This document shows, in pieces, positions 1 through 12,314 of a stretch of DNA of 64,000 nucleotides. The notes below the pieces were generated by a model. That model saw only the letters and a list, made by a program, of their open reading frames with translations. It had not been told where the DNA came from and searched no databases. Every line of letters starts with the position of its first letter. The stretch's first letter is position 1. The stretch covers positions 1-64,000 of the forward strand of contig JAVHPJ010000231.1 of assembly GCA_036170535.1 (NCBI GenBank), in the 5' to 3' direction. The position numbers and the translations under genes are program-made. The stretch is from SSF53 sp036170535 (GTDB taxonomy: Bacteria > Spirochaetota > Leptospiria > Leptospirales > Leptonemataceae).

Positions 1-320
1 CCGGCGTTGAGGCTCAGATCGGCCTGCCAGGACGTCTTGATGATTTCCGGCTTAACTTTGACGAGCAACTTCTTAAAGGGACGGCGTTCGCTGGAGTGGC
101 GCTTGAGGCCGGCCGAATCCACGCCCACGGCCGCATCGAAGGCCGTTAAGAACTGCGCCGTCGCTTCCGGCGCGCCGGCCAGCATGAGGTTGTGCCCCTC
201 CGGCGCAACCAGCACGGTCCCCGCGAGTCCCATTTCGCGCGCACGGTCGCCCCAGCGCTGGCCAAACTCCTGCGGCGCTTCAATGGGATGAAATTTATAG
301 AAGTTGATTATTTCGAACAT
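1..320 (-). CDS. trhO: tRNA uridine(34) hydroxylase TrhO (YceA family), N-terminal part
   Basis: The gene starts at the ATG read leftward from 320 and runs off the left edge, leaving 106 residues. The N-terminus MFEIINFYKF, the motif VAPEGHN near residue 38 and the stretch PFKKLLVKVKPEI near residue 87 match the N-terminal ferredoxin-like domain of rhodanese-type TrhO proteins. TrhO makes 5-hydroxyuridine at wobble position 34 of tRNA. The rhodanese domain with its catalytic cysteine lies outside the window. GGGGA a few bases upstream is a plausible ribosome binding site. The gene follows cmoB by 79 bp on the same strand, and CmoB uses the product of TrhO, which supports the call. Remaining doubt comes from the short visible length. 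Confidence 0.75.
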   Translation of the reverse strand, partial: MFEIINFYKFHPIEAPQEFGQRWGDRAREMGLAGTVLVAPEGHNLMLAGAPEATAQFLTAFDAAVGVDSAGLKRHSSERRPFKKLLVKVKPEIIKTSWQADLSLNA

Positions 321-399
321 TGTCCCCGGCGGCGCGTGCAAGGCGCCCGGTTCAAAAAAAAACGCCCCGCCCCGCGCACAAGCGCGATTCGTGCGGCCT

Positions 400-1277
400 T
401 CAGCGACGTGCGCCGGGTTTGCGAGCGCTGAAATATGCGCGCACGGGCGCCGGATAGCCTTCGATGGTCAGCCCGGGAGCGTCTACGGACAGACCGTCTC
501 CGAGACCCGGCAAATCGCCGACGCGCGCCTGTTCGTCTGCGTAGCGAAACTCGCCGCGAAACTCAATGCCGGTAAAATTCGTGCGTTCCAGCCAGTTTGC
601 AATGGCGGCGGCATTGGGCACGGACCAGACGCTTTTCATGCCGGCGTACCGTCCGCCCGGTGCGAGGGCGATCGGCTGGGCGCTGTATTCGCCGGGAAGG
701 GCCAGACTTTCCACGATGAGTTGTCCGCCTGGACGCAGGGCGGCGTGACACAAACGTAAGATGCGCACCGGATCGCTGTGGTGATACAGAAGACCCATGC
801 ATAACAGCGCGTCGTAGGCGGCGGGTTCTTCCACGAGCGCTTCAAAACCCGCCGGGCGATATTCGATTTCCTCGCGTCGGGCGAAAGCGTTCAGCCAGGC
901 GAAGGCGCGTCCAAAAGCCGGCGCGGGATCGTACCCGACCGCGCGCTGGACGCCCGCCTCCGCCAGACGAAACAAATAATAGCCGTTGTTGCAGCCCAGG
1001 TCGCAGACGCGTGCGTCCGCCGGCGCGTCGAGATAAGGCGCGATGCGATCCCATTTCCAGTGACTTTTCCAGTTGGCGTCGATGCGTTCGCCAAAGAGTT
1101 GAAACGGCCCTTTGCGCCAGGGACCAAACGCTGCGATCCAGCGCCGCAGTTCCGCGCGCGCCGCGGGGTCGGTCAGTTCCGCCGGATCGCCAATGCAGAT
1201 GGCGCCGTCGTGCACGCTGAAATGCCGGGCGGGAAAGCGCCCGGCTAAGTCGAGGGCCTGCTGGAACTCGTCTTCGG

Positions 1278-1281
<4 letters not shown>
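400..1281 (-). CDS. cmoB: tRNA U34 carboxymethyltransferase CmoB
   Basis: CmoB transfers a carboxymethyl group from carboxy-S-adenosylmethionine to 5-hydroxyuridine-34 of tRNA, giving cmo5U. The segment FGPWRKGPFQLFG followed by WKSHWKWDR (residues about 53-80) is the CmoB signature, and DLGCNNGYY is the SAM-site motif I of the methyltransferase fold. At 293 residues it is slightly shorter than the E. coli protein (323). Translation starts at GTG (1281), whose last bases overlap the clpB TGA stop (GTGA), so it is probably translationally coupled to clpB. CmoA, which makes the carboxy-SAM cofactor, is not in the window. Confidence 0.88.
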
Positions 1282-3845
<2,564 letters not shown>

Positions 3846-3937
3846 TTGTATGGCTCCCTGCGCCGTGTGCGCGCCCCGCGGCGCGTGTCCCGGATTTCCC
3901 GGTATTTCCGGCAGATTTCATCAATTTTCGGTCCCGG

Positions 3938-3986
3938 GGACGGGTGCGGCGCTTTGAGATAATGTCTCAAAGCGCCGCACCCGTCC
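3938..3986. repeat. Perfect 22-bp inverted repeat with 5-nt loop
   Basis: The arm at 3938-3959 (GGACGGGTGCGG then CGCTTTGAGA) is the exact reverse complement of 3965-3986, with TAATG between. The hairpin would be very stable on either strand. There is no T-run on either side, so a canonical intrinsic terminator is not supported, and both flanking operons run away from it. It could be a dyad operator, a 5'-UTR structure of clpB or actA mRNA, or a remnant of a dispersed palindromic repeat. I saw no second copy in this window. Confidence 0.9.
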
Positions 3987-4003
3987 GGAGGCGCAAATTA
4001 CTT

Positions 4004-4174
4004 ATGAAGAAATCACCGGATCTCTCGGCGTACAATGTATTATCGGGAATGCAAGTCGCAGTCCGCGCACAGAACGCTGCAGGCCCCGCATCCCGACGCT
4101 TCCGGATGCGACGAGACGTCATTCTGTCAGTGCAACTGCAAATATTTCAGCAGATAGATCCAAAATCGCTTTAA
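4004..4174 (+). CDS. Possible 56-residue ORF upstream of actA
   Basis: The ORF starts MKKSPDLSAYN and ends at TAA (4172-4174); GGAGG lies at 3987-3991, 12 bases before the ATG, which is somewhat far. The sequence is basic and shows no signal peptide, membrane segment or known motif. It ends 139 bp before actA. It may be chance: composition is less biased than in neighbouring genes and the frame is also open further upstream through the hairpin. I do not assign a function. Confidence 0.2.
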   Translation: MKKSPDLSAYNVLSGMQVAVRAQNAAGPASRRFRMRRDVILSVQLQIFQQIDPKSL

Positions 4175-4313
4175 TCAATTGACACTTCCCTGACGCGTAA
4201 ATTTTTGGAGCACGGTGGTCGGGCGTTTCGAAAGACGCAAACCGCATCGAATGATGCAAACGGCCCGGTATTTCGAGAGCATTCACGATCCGCATCCGCT
4301 CGAGATTCAATAA

Positions 4314-4898
4314 ATGAACGCACTGAGCCAGGTTCTTAGCAAACACAGAGTCAAACTTCTCCTGCTGGCGGCCTTCGTCGGCCTTGTCTACTGGATCTGG
4401 GTCATTGATCCCAAGTATACCGGCTACGCAGCGGATCAACCGATCCCTTTCAGTCATAAAATCCATGCCGGCGAGCTGGGCGTCGACTGCCAGTTTTGCC
4501 ACGTTTCCGTCGAGAACGGACCGCATGCGACGGTTCCGGATACCGCCACCTGCATGCGCTGCCATGAATACGTGGCCGGCGATTCCCGTAATATCCAATT
4601 TCTGCGCGCGGCTTACAACCAGGGCGAGCCGCTGCGCTGGCTCAAGGTCCACGATCTGCCGGACCACGTCCGGTTCAGCCACAAGCCGCACATCCAGCAG
4701 GGCTTTACCTGCGAGACCTGCCACGGCGACGTCGCCAACATGGACAAAATTGAGATCGTCAACGGCTTTAACATGGGCTGGTGCGTGAACTGCCACCGGG
4801 AAAACGCGCATCTGGTTCAGAATCCTCTTCCGCAAGTGGGCGCCATGGGTCAGAACGTTTCCGTTCATCTGACCGATTGCAGCACCTGTCATTATTGA
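4314..4898 (+). CDS. actA: Alternative complex III pentaheme cytochrome c subunit ActA
   Basis: ActA is the periplasmic multiheme subunit of alternative complex III (ACIII), the quinol:electron-acceptor oxidoreductase that replaces cytochrome bc1. One N-terminal membrane anchor (residues 14-30, KLLLLAAFVGLVYWIW) precedes five CxxCH heme c motifs: CQFCH 59-63, CMRCH 80-84, CETCH 133-137, CVNCH 157-161 and CSTCH 189-193. Five hemes is the number known for ActA. The gene is the first of a ten-gene operon reaching 16,002. The start ATG is the first in frame and sits directly before the anchor. Confidence 0.92.
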   Translation: MNALSQVLSKHRVKLLLLAAFVGLVYWIWVIDPKYTGYAADQPIPFSHKIHAGELGVDCQFCHVSVENGPHATVPDTATCMRCHEYVAGDSRNIQFLRAAYNQGEPLRWLKVHDLPDHVRFSHKPHIQQGFTCETCHGDVANMDKIEIVNGFNMGWCVNCHRENAHLVQNPLPQVGAMGQNVSVHLTDCSTCHY

Positions 4899-4932
4899 GA
4901 GCACCGCAAAGGAACGGTTCGGCATCACGCGT

Positions 4933-7900
4933 ATGAAGAACTCGCAATTGGAACAAAAGCATAAGCGCTTCTGGCAATCGCTCGAAGAGAAACAGCAACT
5001 CCAGGCCTCGGATTGGAAACGCGCAGAGTTTCCCGAGTCAGCCATTGAGGTGCGCGAATCGGATCGCAAGAAGGGCGTGTCACGACGCGACTTTTTGAAG
5101 ATCATGGGCGCTGGCGCGGTCATGGCATCGGCCGCCTGCCGTCGTCCGACTGAGCAAATTGTGCCTGCCGTGATTAATCCGGCGGAGAGCACGCCCGGAA
5201 CTCCCGTTTATTATTCGAGCTCGGCGCCGGACGGCACCGGAATCATTGTCAAAACGCGCGAATCGCGGCCCATCCACATCGCGGGCAATCCCGACCACCC
5301 GCTGAGCGGCGGCGGCGTCAGCGCGAGCGTAAGCGCTTCGCTCATGGACCTCTACGATCCCGATCGACTGCGCAAAGCGGTGCTGATTGATCGCAAAAGC
5401 GGTTCGAAAAAAGCGGCCGACGAATCGGCGCTGACGAACGATGCGCGCAAACGTCTCGAACAAGGCGACTATGTGCTGCTCACCGGCCCGATCGACGGTC
5501 CCTCGAGCCGCGCGCTGCTCGGCGATTTTCTGCGTCGTTTCCCGGGCGGACGGCACGTTGAGCTGCGCCCTGACCCGACCCTGCGGCAGATCGCCGAAGG
5601 TCAACGCGCCGCGTACGGCGACGCCCTTGTGCCCTACTATCGCCTGGATCGAGCGGATCTCGTCGTCGCCATAGACGGCGACTTTCTCGGGACCATGATC
5701 CAGCCGACCTACTTCAGTCGCGCCTTTGCAAAGAAGCGCGAACTGCGGCGCGGTCAGACGAACATGAATCGTCTGGTGGCGTTCGAATCCATGTACAGCC
5801 TGACCGGCTCCAACGCCGACGAGCGCCACCCGATTCGTCCGGGCGACCAGGCCCTGATCGCGCTCGCACTCGCCGCGCAAATCGTCGTGGTCAAAGGCCG
5901 CACTGGCGGACCCGGCGGCGCGCGCGCTTTGCTGGAGCAATATACGCCGGCCAGCATCGCCGATCGGCTCAAGTCGGAAGACGTGCTCTACAAAAAAGGT
6001 TCGTTCGAAAAGACGATCGAACGCATCGCCGATGAACTCTGGAACGCGCGCGGTCGCAGTCTGGTTCTGGGCGGTTCGCCGCTTGCGGCAACCGGCGCTA
6101 ATGCGGCCGGCCAGATCGCCATCAACCTGCTGAACTCGATTCTTGAAAACGACGGCAAGACCGTGGATCACGGCGCGGCCGTTCGTTTGAGCCCGGGCGC
6201 ATCGGATTCGGAACTGCAAACTCTGCTGGCGGAAATCTCCGCGGGCAAGGTCAAGACGCTGGTCCTGGCGGCCAATCCGGTCTACCATCTGCCGGCGAGC
6301 CTGAACGTAAAAGCGGCGCTGGAAAAGTCGCCCTACACTCTTGCGCTGACGGATCGCATCGACGAGTCGGCGAGTCTGGCGGATGCGGCTCTGCCGCTCA
6401 GCCACTACCTGGAAGCCTGGGGGGATAGCGAAGTCATCGAAGGCGTTCTTTCGATCCAGCAGCCGGTGATTCGCCCGCTCTACAAGACGCTTTCGTTTGA
6501 GGATCGTCTGATCCAGATCGCTGGCGGTGAACTGGGCGGCGCAAAGAACTTCTACGAATACATCCGCGCGCGCTGGCAAACTGTCGCTGGCGGACGCAAC
6601 TTCTCGCGTTTCTGGAACAGCGCGCTGCAGGCGGGCTACGCGGCGACCGGCGCGGCCGGTCTCAATCAAACCCGCACTGCGCGCGGCTTCCGCGGTGAGA
6701 GCCTCCAGAAACTGCCGCTCCTGTCCGGCCCGGCCGGCTCTTCGGAAGGCAATCGACTCATCGTCGGCCTCTACTACAATGTGCAGGTGCTCGACGGCGC
6801 CCTGGCGAACAACGCCTACCGCCAGGAACTGCCCGAGCCCGTGACCAAAATCGTCTGGGACAACTACGTCGTCATGCTGCCGGCTACCGCGCGTCGTCTG
6901 GGCCTGAAACAGGCCGACGAGGTCGAGGTTAAGACCGCGACCGGTTCTTTGCGTTTGCCGGTTCATCTTCAGCCAGGCGTTCATCCCCAGGCGGCGCTGA
7001 TCGCTCTGGGCTATGGACGCACGGCGGCGGGCAAAGCGGCCAACGAAGTCGGCCAGAATGCGCTCGTCCTGGCTGGCCGTGGTTCGGATTCTTTCACGTT
7101 TGCGGGCATTGCCGCGGAAGTCACGCCCACCGGCGAACGCCTGCGCCTGGCTTCCACTCAAACGATTTATCGCGATACGTTTAACGAAGAAGAAAAAGCT
7201 CCTTTCACGCCGCCCGGCGTGCATCAGGTGCCCTACGGCGGGTCGGCTCAGCACGATCGTCCGATTCTGCGCGAGACCACCCTCGCCGAATACAAAACCG
7301 GAACGTTTAAACTGAAGCCCGACGCCCTGTATTTCCCGGAAGCATCGCTGATGCAGCCGTGGAACTACAAAGATACGCGCTGGCACATGACGGTGGACCT
7401 GAACCTGTGCACCGGTTGCGGGGCCTGCGTCACCAGCTGTAATACGGAAAACAACATTCCGATGGTCGGCAAAGACCAGGTCATGCGCGGCCGCGAAATG
7501 CACTGGATGCGCATCGATCGCTACTTTGCCGGCGAAGAAGAAAACCCGGAAGCGGCTCACCAGCCGATGCTCTGCCAGCACTGCGAAAATGCGCCGTGCG
7601 AGAACGTTTGTCCGGTGGCGGCGACGTCGCACAACAGCGAAGGTCTGAATGTCATGACCTACAACCGCTGTGTGGGCACGCGCTATTGTTCGAACAACTG
7701 CCCTTACAAAGTGCGCCGCTTCAACTGGTACGAAAACTGGTATTACTGGGAAGGCTTCATCCGCAACCTGCGCGATCCGCAGCACCTGGCCTTTAATCCG
7801 GACGTAACGGTGCGCACCCGCGGCGTGATCGAGAAATGCACGTTCTGCATCCATCGAATCGCGGCGGCCCGGCACGAGTCGCGCGCACGCGGCGAAAGCT

Positions 7901-8112
7901 ACGTGCCGGACGGCTCGGTGGTTACGGCGTGCCAGGAAGTTTGTCCTTCCAGCGCGATTACCTTTGGCAATATCTACGACAAAAACGGCAAGCTGGGCAA
8001 GCTGGTCGCCCGCGAGGCGAAGAAGCGCGGCTATCAGGTGCTGGATTATCTCGGCGTAAAACCGTCGATTACCTACCTGGCAAAAGTTCGCAACCGCAGC
8101 GAATCGGTCTGA
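4933..8112 (+). CDS. actB: ACIII molybdopterin-like/iron-sulfur subunit ActB
   Basis: ActB carries the iron-sulfur wire of ACIII. The protein (1059 residues) is a fusion: an N-terminal region related to molybdopterin oxidoreductases (known not to bind Mo cofactor in ACIII) and a C-terminal four-cluster ferredoxin domain. Cysteine groups begin near residues 826 (CTGCGACVTSC), 881 (CQHCENAPCENVCP), 913 (CVGTRYCSNNCP) and 969 (CTFC, with CQEVCP at 1000). A twin-arginine motif SRRDFLK (50-56) is followed by a hydrophobic stretch ending in AAC69, which could be lipidated; a triacylated cysteine has been reported for ActB of another ACIII. The 48 residues before the Tat motif are charged. Confidence 0.93.
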   Translation: MKNSQLEQKHKRFWQSLEEKQQLQASDWKRAEFPESAIEVRESDRKKGVSRRDFLKIMGAGAVMASAACRRPTEQIVPAVINPAESTPGTPVYYSSSAPDGTGIIVKTRESRPIHIAGNPDHPLSGGGVSASVSASLMDLYDPDRLRKAVLIDRKSGSKKAADESALTNDARKRLEQGDYVLLTGPIDGPSSRALLGDFLRRFPGGRHVELRPDPTLRQIAEGQRAAYGDALVPYYRLDRADLVVAIDGDFLGTMIQPTYFSRAFAKKRELRRGQTNMNRLVAFESMYSLTGSNADERHPIRPGDQALIALALAAQIVVVKGRTGGPGGARALLEQYTPASIADRLKSEDVLYKKGSFEKTIERIADELWNARGRSLVLGGSPLAATGANAAGQIAINLLNSILENDGKTVDHGAAVRLSPGASDSELQTLLAEISAGKVKTLVLAANPVYHLPASLNVKAALEKSPYTLALTDRIDESASLADAALPLSHYLEAWGDSEVIEGVLSIQQPVIRPLYKTLSFEDRLIQIAGGELGGAKNFYEYIRARWQTVAGGRNFSRFWNSALQAGYAATGAAGLNQTRTARGFRGESLQKLPLLSGPAGSSEGNRLIVGLYYNVQVLDGALANNAYRQELPEPVTKIVWDNYVVMLPATARRLGLKQADEVEVKTATGSLRLPVHLQPGVHPQAALIALGYGRTAAGKAANEVGQNALVLAGRGSDSFTFAGIAAEVTPTGERLRLASTQTIYRDTFNEEEKAPFTPPGVHQVPYGGSAQHDRPILRETTLAEYKTGTFKLKPDALYFPEASLMQPWNYKDTRWHMTVDLNLCTGCGACVTSCNTENNIPMVGKDQVMRGREMHWMRIDRYFAGEEENPEAAHQPMLCQHCENAPCENVCPVAATSHNSEGLNVMTYNRCVGTRYCSNNCPYKVRRFNWYENWYYWEGFIRNLRDPQHLAFNPDVTVRTRGVIEKCTFCIHRIAAARHESRARGESYVPDGSVVTACQEVCPSSAITFGNIYDKNGKLGKLVAREAKKRGYQVLDYLGVKPSITYLAKVRNRSESV

Positions 8113-8137
8113 AAGACGAACCTGGATAAGCGACAGT

Positions 8138-9547
<1,410 letters not shown>

Positions 9548-9579
9548 GCCCGGGCGGCATAGAGGAGAAATTCGGCATT

Positions 9580-10302
9580 ATGAACGCGAAGGAAAAACTC
9601 AACCAGGCGCTCGAAGCTTTCGCTCCGAAACTCGATCGCTTTTTGCAGGCGCCGATCGACGGATTGTTCGGCTTTCTGGATCGTTTCTTTGAATACACGT
9701 ATCGCGAAACAAACCGCGGCGTATATGCGCTCTTTACTACGCCCGAAAAAATCTCGGCCGCCGCCCGCGCCGCGTTTGAGAAAGGCTATACGAACTTCGA
9801 TTGTCTTACGCCCTTTCCGGTGCACGGCCTCGAGTTCGACATGGGCTTTAAGCGGAGCAAAATTCCGTATATCACATTCTTCGCCGGCCTTACGGGACTC
9901 TTGACGGCGTTTCTTTTGCAGACGGCCGTCCACGAGATGATTTTCCCGCGCATCCTGCCCTACTTCGATGCGCTGCCGAACTTCCGCTCGTACCCGCAGA
10001 ATTTCGGCGGGAAGCCGACCTATGCCTGGCCGGCCATGGTGCCGATTCTCTTCGAACTCACGGTTCTTTTCGGCGGCCACACTACGGTAGCCGGATTGAT
10101 TCTGCTTTCTAAAATGTATCGTCCCTTCCGGAAGCCTCTGCATCCGGACATTACTAACGATAAGTTCTGCTTATGGATTCCCAGCGACTCGGCCAACTAC
10201 TCTGAAGAAGGCGTGATCGAGTTCATGAAAGGGCTGCACCCGATGTATATCGCGAAGGTGCAGGATCCGGACAACCAGACGCCCGTCGCGGGCGCAGCCT
10301 GA
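9580..10302 (+). CDS. actD: ACIII subunit ActD (DUF3341 family)
   Basis: ActD is a small membrane subunit of ACIII without redox cofactors. Here it has 240 residues, with a soluble N-terminal domain and two hydrophobic helices, YITFFAGLTGLLTAFLL (about 98-114) and VPILFELTVLFGG (about 149-161), as in DUF3341 proteins. I chose ATG 9580 because AGAGGAGAAA sits about 10 bases upstream; an in-frame TTG at 9544 overlapping the actC stop would add 12 residues but has no such site. Position between actC and actE agrees with the call. Confidence 0.9.
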   Translation: MNAKEKLNQALEAFAPKLDRFLQAPIDGLFGFLDRFFEYTYRETNRGVYALFTTPEKISAAARAAFEKGYTNFDCLTPFPVHGLEFDMGFKRSKIPYITFFAGLTGLLTAFLLQTAVHEMIFPRILPYFDALPNFRSYPQNFGGKPTYAWPAMVPILFELTVLFGGHTTVAGLILLSKMYRPFRKPLHPDITNDKFCLWIPSDSANYSEEGVIEFMKGLHPMYIAKVQDPDNQTPVAGAA

Positions 10303-10328
10303 AGGCCAGGCGCAACACGAGAGATCTG

Positions 10329-10997
10329 ATGAAAAGCGCAAACCAGATGAAACGTTATCGGATGTGGGCCGTACTCCTCGCTTTGTTCGCCATGGCGAGC
10401 GCGACGGGCTGCAACTACCGCGGAAACAAATCGGGCATCCACTGGTTTCTCGATATGCACGACGGTCTCTTTGTAGAGGCCCAGGAAGAGGACTACACGA
10501 CCCTGGGCGACGTTAAGGGCGCCGCCTGGGAACGCGGCATGGATGAACACGACGCGTTTGGCGGTCCGGGCTCCGGCATTCGCGTGCCGCCCCAGGGTTC
10601 CGTGCCGCGCGGCCAGAATCCCTACCCGTATGCGGCCGGCGATTTTGAAGGCGCGCGTGCGCTGGAAAATCCGCTGCCGAACACCGCTGCAATCCTTGAA
10701 CGCGGCCAGAATCGCTACAATACCTACTGCGCGCCGTGTCACGGTTTTACCGGGATGGGCGACGGCGCGGTTACGCCGCGTTTTGATAACATTCCGGCAG
10801 TCGTGAGTCCGACCATAGAAGGCTGGAGCGACGGTGAAATTTTTCATATTATCACGGCGGGACGCGCACGCATGAAGCCTTACGCGGCGGCGATTCCCGT
10901 GAATGATCGGTGGACGATCGTTCGGTACGTCCGTCTGCTGCAGGCGCATCATCGTCAGCAGCCTGGCGGCGCTCCGGCGGCCGGTAACAATAACTGA
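10329..10997 (+). CDS. actE: ACIII monoheme cytochrome c lipoprotein ActE
   Basis: ActE is the mobile-type cytochrome c subunit of ACIII. The 222-residue protein has a lipoprotein signal (hydrophobic run ending ATGC near residue 28) and one heme motif, CAPCH, near residue 136, followed by a methionine-containing C-terminal half typical of class I cytochrome c (the axial Met may be the one in RARMKPY). The C-terminus is a short low-complexity tail. Membrane attachment would be through the lipid on the cysteine, as reported for ActE elsewhere. Confidence 0.9.
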   Translation: MKSANQMKRYRMWAVLLALFAMASATGCNYRGNKSGIHWFLDMHDGLFVEAQEEDYTTLGDVKGAAWERGMDEHDAFGGPGSGIRVPPQGSVPRGQNPYPYAAGDFEGARALENPLPNTAAILERGQNRYNTYCAPCHGFTGMGDGAVTPRFDNIPAVVSPTIEGWSDGEIFHIITAGRARMKPYAAAIPVNDRWTIVRYVRLLQAHHRQQPGGAPAAGNNN

Positions 10998-11023
10998 GAG
11001 TACAGTAAGCGAGCGGCGTAATC

Positions 11024-12289
11024 ATGGTTCATCTACCCGACGAAGCGCAAATTAAGTTCCAGTTTCCCAGGAAGCTGCAAACGATCTGCCTGGCCCTCAT
11101 TGTCGCGGGCCTTGTACTGATCGCATTGCAAGTCTTCTTGCCGTGGCACGCGGATCATGGCGGTCACGGCGAGCACGGCGGCGGCCATGCCGAAGAGCAC
11201 GGCGCCCACGGCTGGAATCCCCGACTGTTTTATTCCCTGCACCTCGCGCTCCTGGTCATTCTCCCGCTTACCGTGGGCGGCATTTTCTTTGTGGCGGTGA
11301 ATCATCTCGCCGGAACCATGTGGAATGTGACGATTCGCCGCGTCGCTGAAACCTACTGGTGGTATCTGCCGGTTGCGTTCGTGTTGATGGCGATCATTCT
11401 CCTCGGCGGCGGCATGGATACGATCTTCGCCCTCTGGACGCACGCGCCGGCGGACGATCCGCTGATTCCCAAAAAGGCCTGGTGGCTGATACCCGGCGTC
11501 TTTGAAGCGCGCAATCTGATCGCCGTGCTGGTGTGGGCGCTTTTCGGGTTCTTATTCTGGAAACAATCTACAGCGCAGGACGGCGACGGCAAGATTGCGC
11601 GCACGCGACTGATGGCGAAGCTGGGCGGCGGCTTTCTCGTTATCTTCGGCCTTACCTGGTCGATGAGCGCCTTTGATTTGACCATGAGCATGTACCCGCA
11701 CTGGTTTTCGACCATCTGGGCGGTTTACATTTTCGCGGGACTTGCGCTGACCTTTTACGCATCCATGGTGCTGTGGGTTTATTTCCTTAAAGGCCGCGGC
11801 TACTACGGCGAAAGCGTAAACGAGAACCATCTGCACGACCTCGGCAAGTTTCTGCGCGGCCATACGATCTTCTGGGCCTATATCGCAATCAGTCAGTACA
11901 TGCTAATCTGGTACGGCCACATTCCCGAAGAGACCGTCTGGTACCAGTATCGCGTTAAAGGCGGCTGGTATTTCATTACGGTCGCACTCGCATTTGTGCG
12001 CTTTGTGCTGCCCTTCTTCCTCCTGTTGAAGCGCGAGAAGGTGCGCGACCTGAACTACATGATGCGCATCAGCATCCTGATTATCTTTGGCCAGGTGCTC
12101 GATATGTATTGGGCCACCTACCCGATTCTCGCGCACGGCGATTTTATTCCCTTCTCCTGGCAGGAACTGGGACCGCTCATGTTTGTGGGCGGCAGCTTTG
12201 TGCTGATCGTCGGCAAGATGCTCGAACGCAACGCGCTGATCCCCAAAAAGGATCCGCGCCTGGAACAGTGCCTGCATTTCCACCAGTAA
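11024..12289 (+). CDS. actF: ACIII membrane subunit ActF
   Basis: ActF is the second large polytopic subunit of ACIII, related to ActC. The 421-residue protein has about ten hydrophobic helices beginning at ICLALIVAGLVLIALQVFL (residues 21-39). Between helices 1 and 2 there is a histidine-rich loop (residues 42-62, nine His mixed with Gly and Glu) that may bind metal; it is an insertion of low complexity. The operon position after actE is standard. No clear Shine-Dalgarno precedes ATG 11024, so translation may depend on the upstream genes. Confidence 0.9.
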   Translation: MVHLPDEAQIKFQFPRKLQTICLALIVAGLVLIALQVFLPWHADHGGHGEHGGGHAEEHGAHGWNPRLFYSLHLALLVILPLTVGGIFFVAVNHLAGTMWNVTIRRVAETYWWYLPVAFVLMAIILLGGGMDTIFALWTHAPADDPLIPKKAWWLIPGVFEARNLIAVLVWALFGFLFWKQSTAQDGDGKIARTRLMAKLGGGFLVIFGLTWSMSAFDLTMSMYPHWFSTIWAVYIFAGLALTFYASMVLWVYFLKGRGYYGESVNENHLHDLGKFLRGHTIFWAYIAISQYMLIWYGHIPEETVWYQYRVKGGWYFITVALAFVRFVLPFFLLLKREKVRDLNYMMRISILIIFGQVLDMYWATYPILAHGDFIPFSWQELGPLMFVGGSFVLIVGKMLERNALIPKKDPRLEQCLHFHQ

Positions 12290-12314
12290 TTGCTGGAACT
12301 ATACAGAGTTTACT

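Larger units (their letters stand above)
3846..4313. other. Intergenic region between divergent clpB and actA
   Basis: This 468-bp stretch separates the leftward clpB operon from the rightward respiratory operon. It holds a perfect 22-bp inverted repeat (3938-3986), a consensus -35 hexamer TTGACA at 4179-4184 with only a poor -10 (TTTTTG) 17 bp downstream, and a possible 56-codon ORF at 4004-4174 preceded by GGAGG. The 130 bases just before actA hold no further element I can name. I cannot place either operon's transcription start with confidence. Confidence 0.6.

Noticed and set aside
7..291. Plus-strand frame of 94 residues at the left edge
   Set aside because: The minus strand reads as the conserved N-terminus of TrhO; the plus frame has no family pattern and skewed composition.
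3938..3986. Intrinsic terminator
   Set aside because: No T-run on either strand and both neighbouring genes point away from it.
3846..4313. CIRCE heat-shock operator upstream of clpB
   Set aside because: The nine-base arms of CIRCE (TTAGCACTC/GAGTGCTAA) are not present; the hairpin here is a different sequence.
4119..5192. 357-residue minus frame across actA and the start of actB
   Set aside because: Antisense to two genes with clear heme and Tat motifs.
5080..7875. 931-residue open frame on the minus strand
   Set aside because: It lies entirely opposite actB, whose cysteine motifs and Tat signal are unambiguous; a long antisense frame is common in GC-rich genes.
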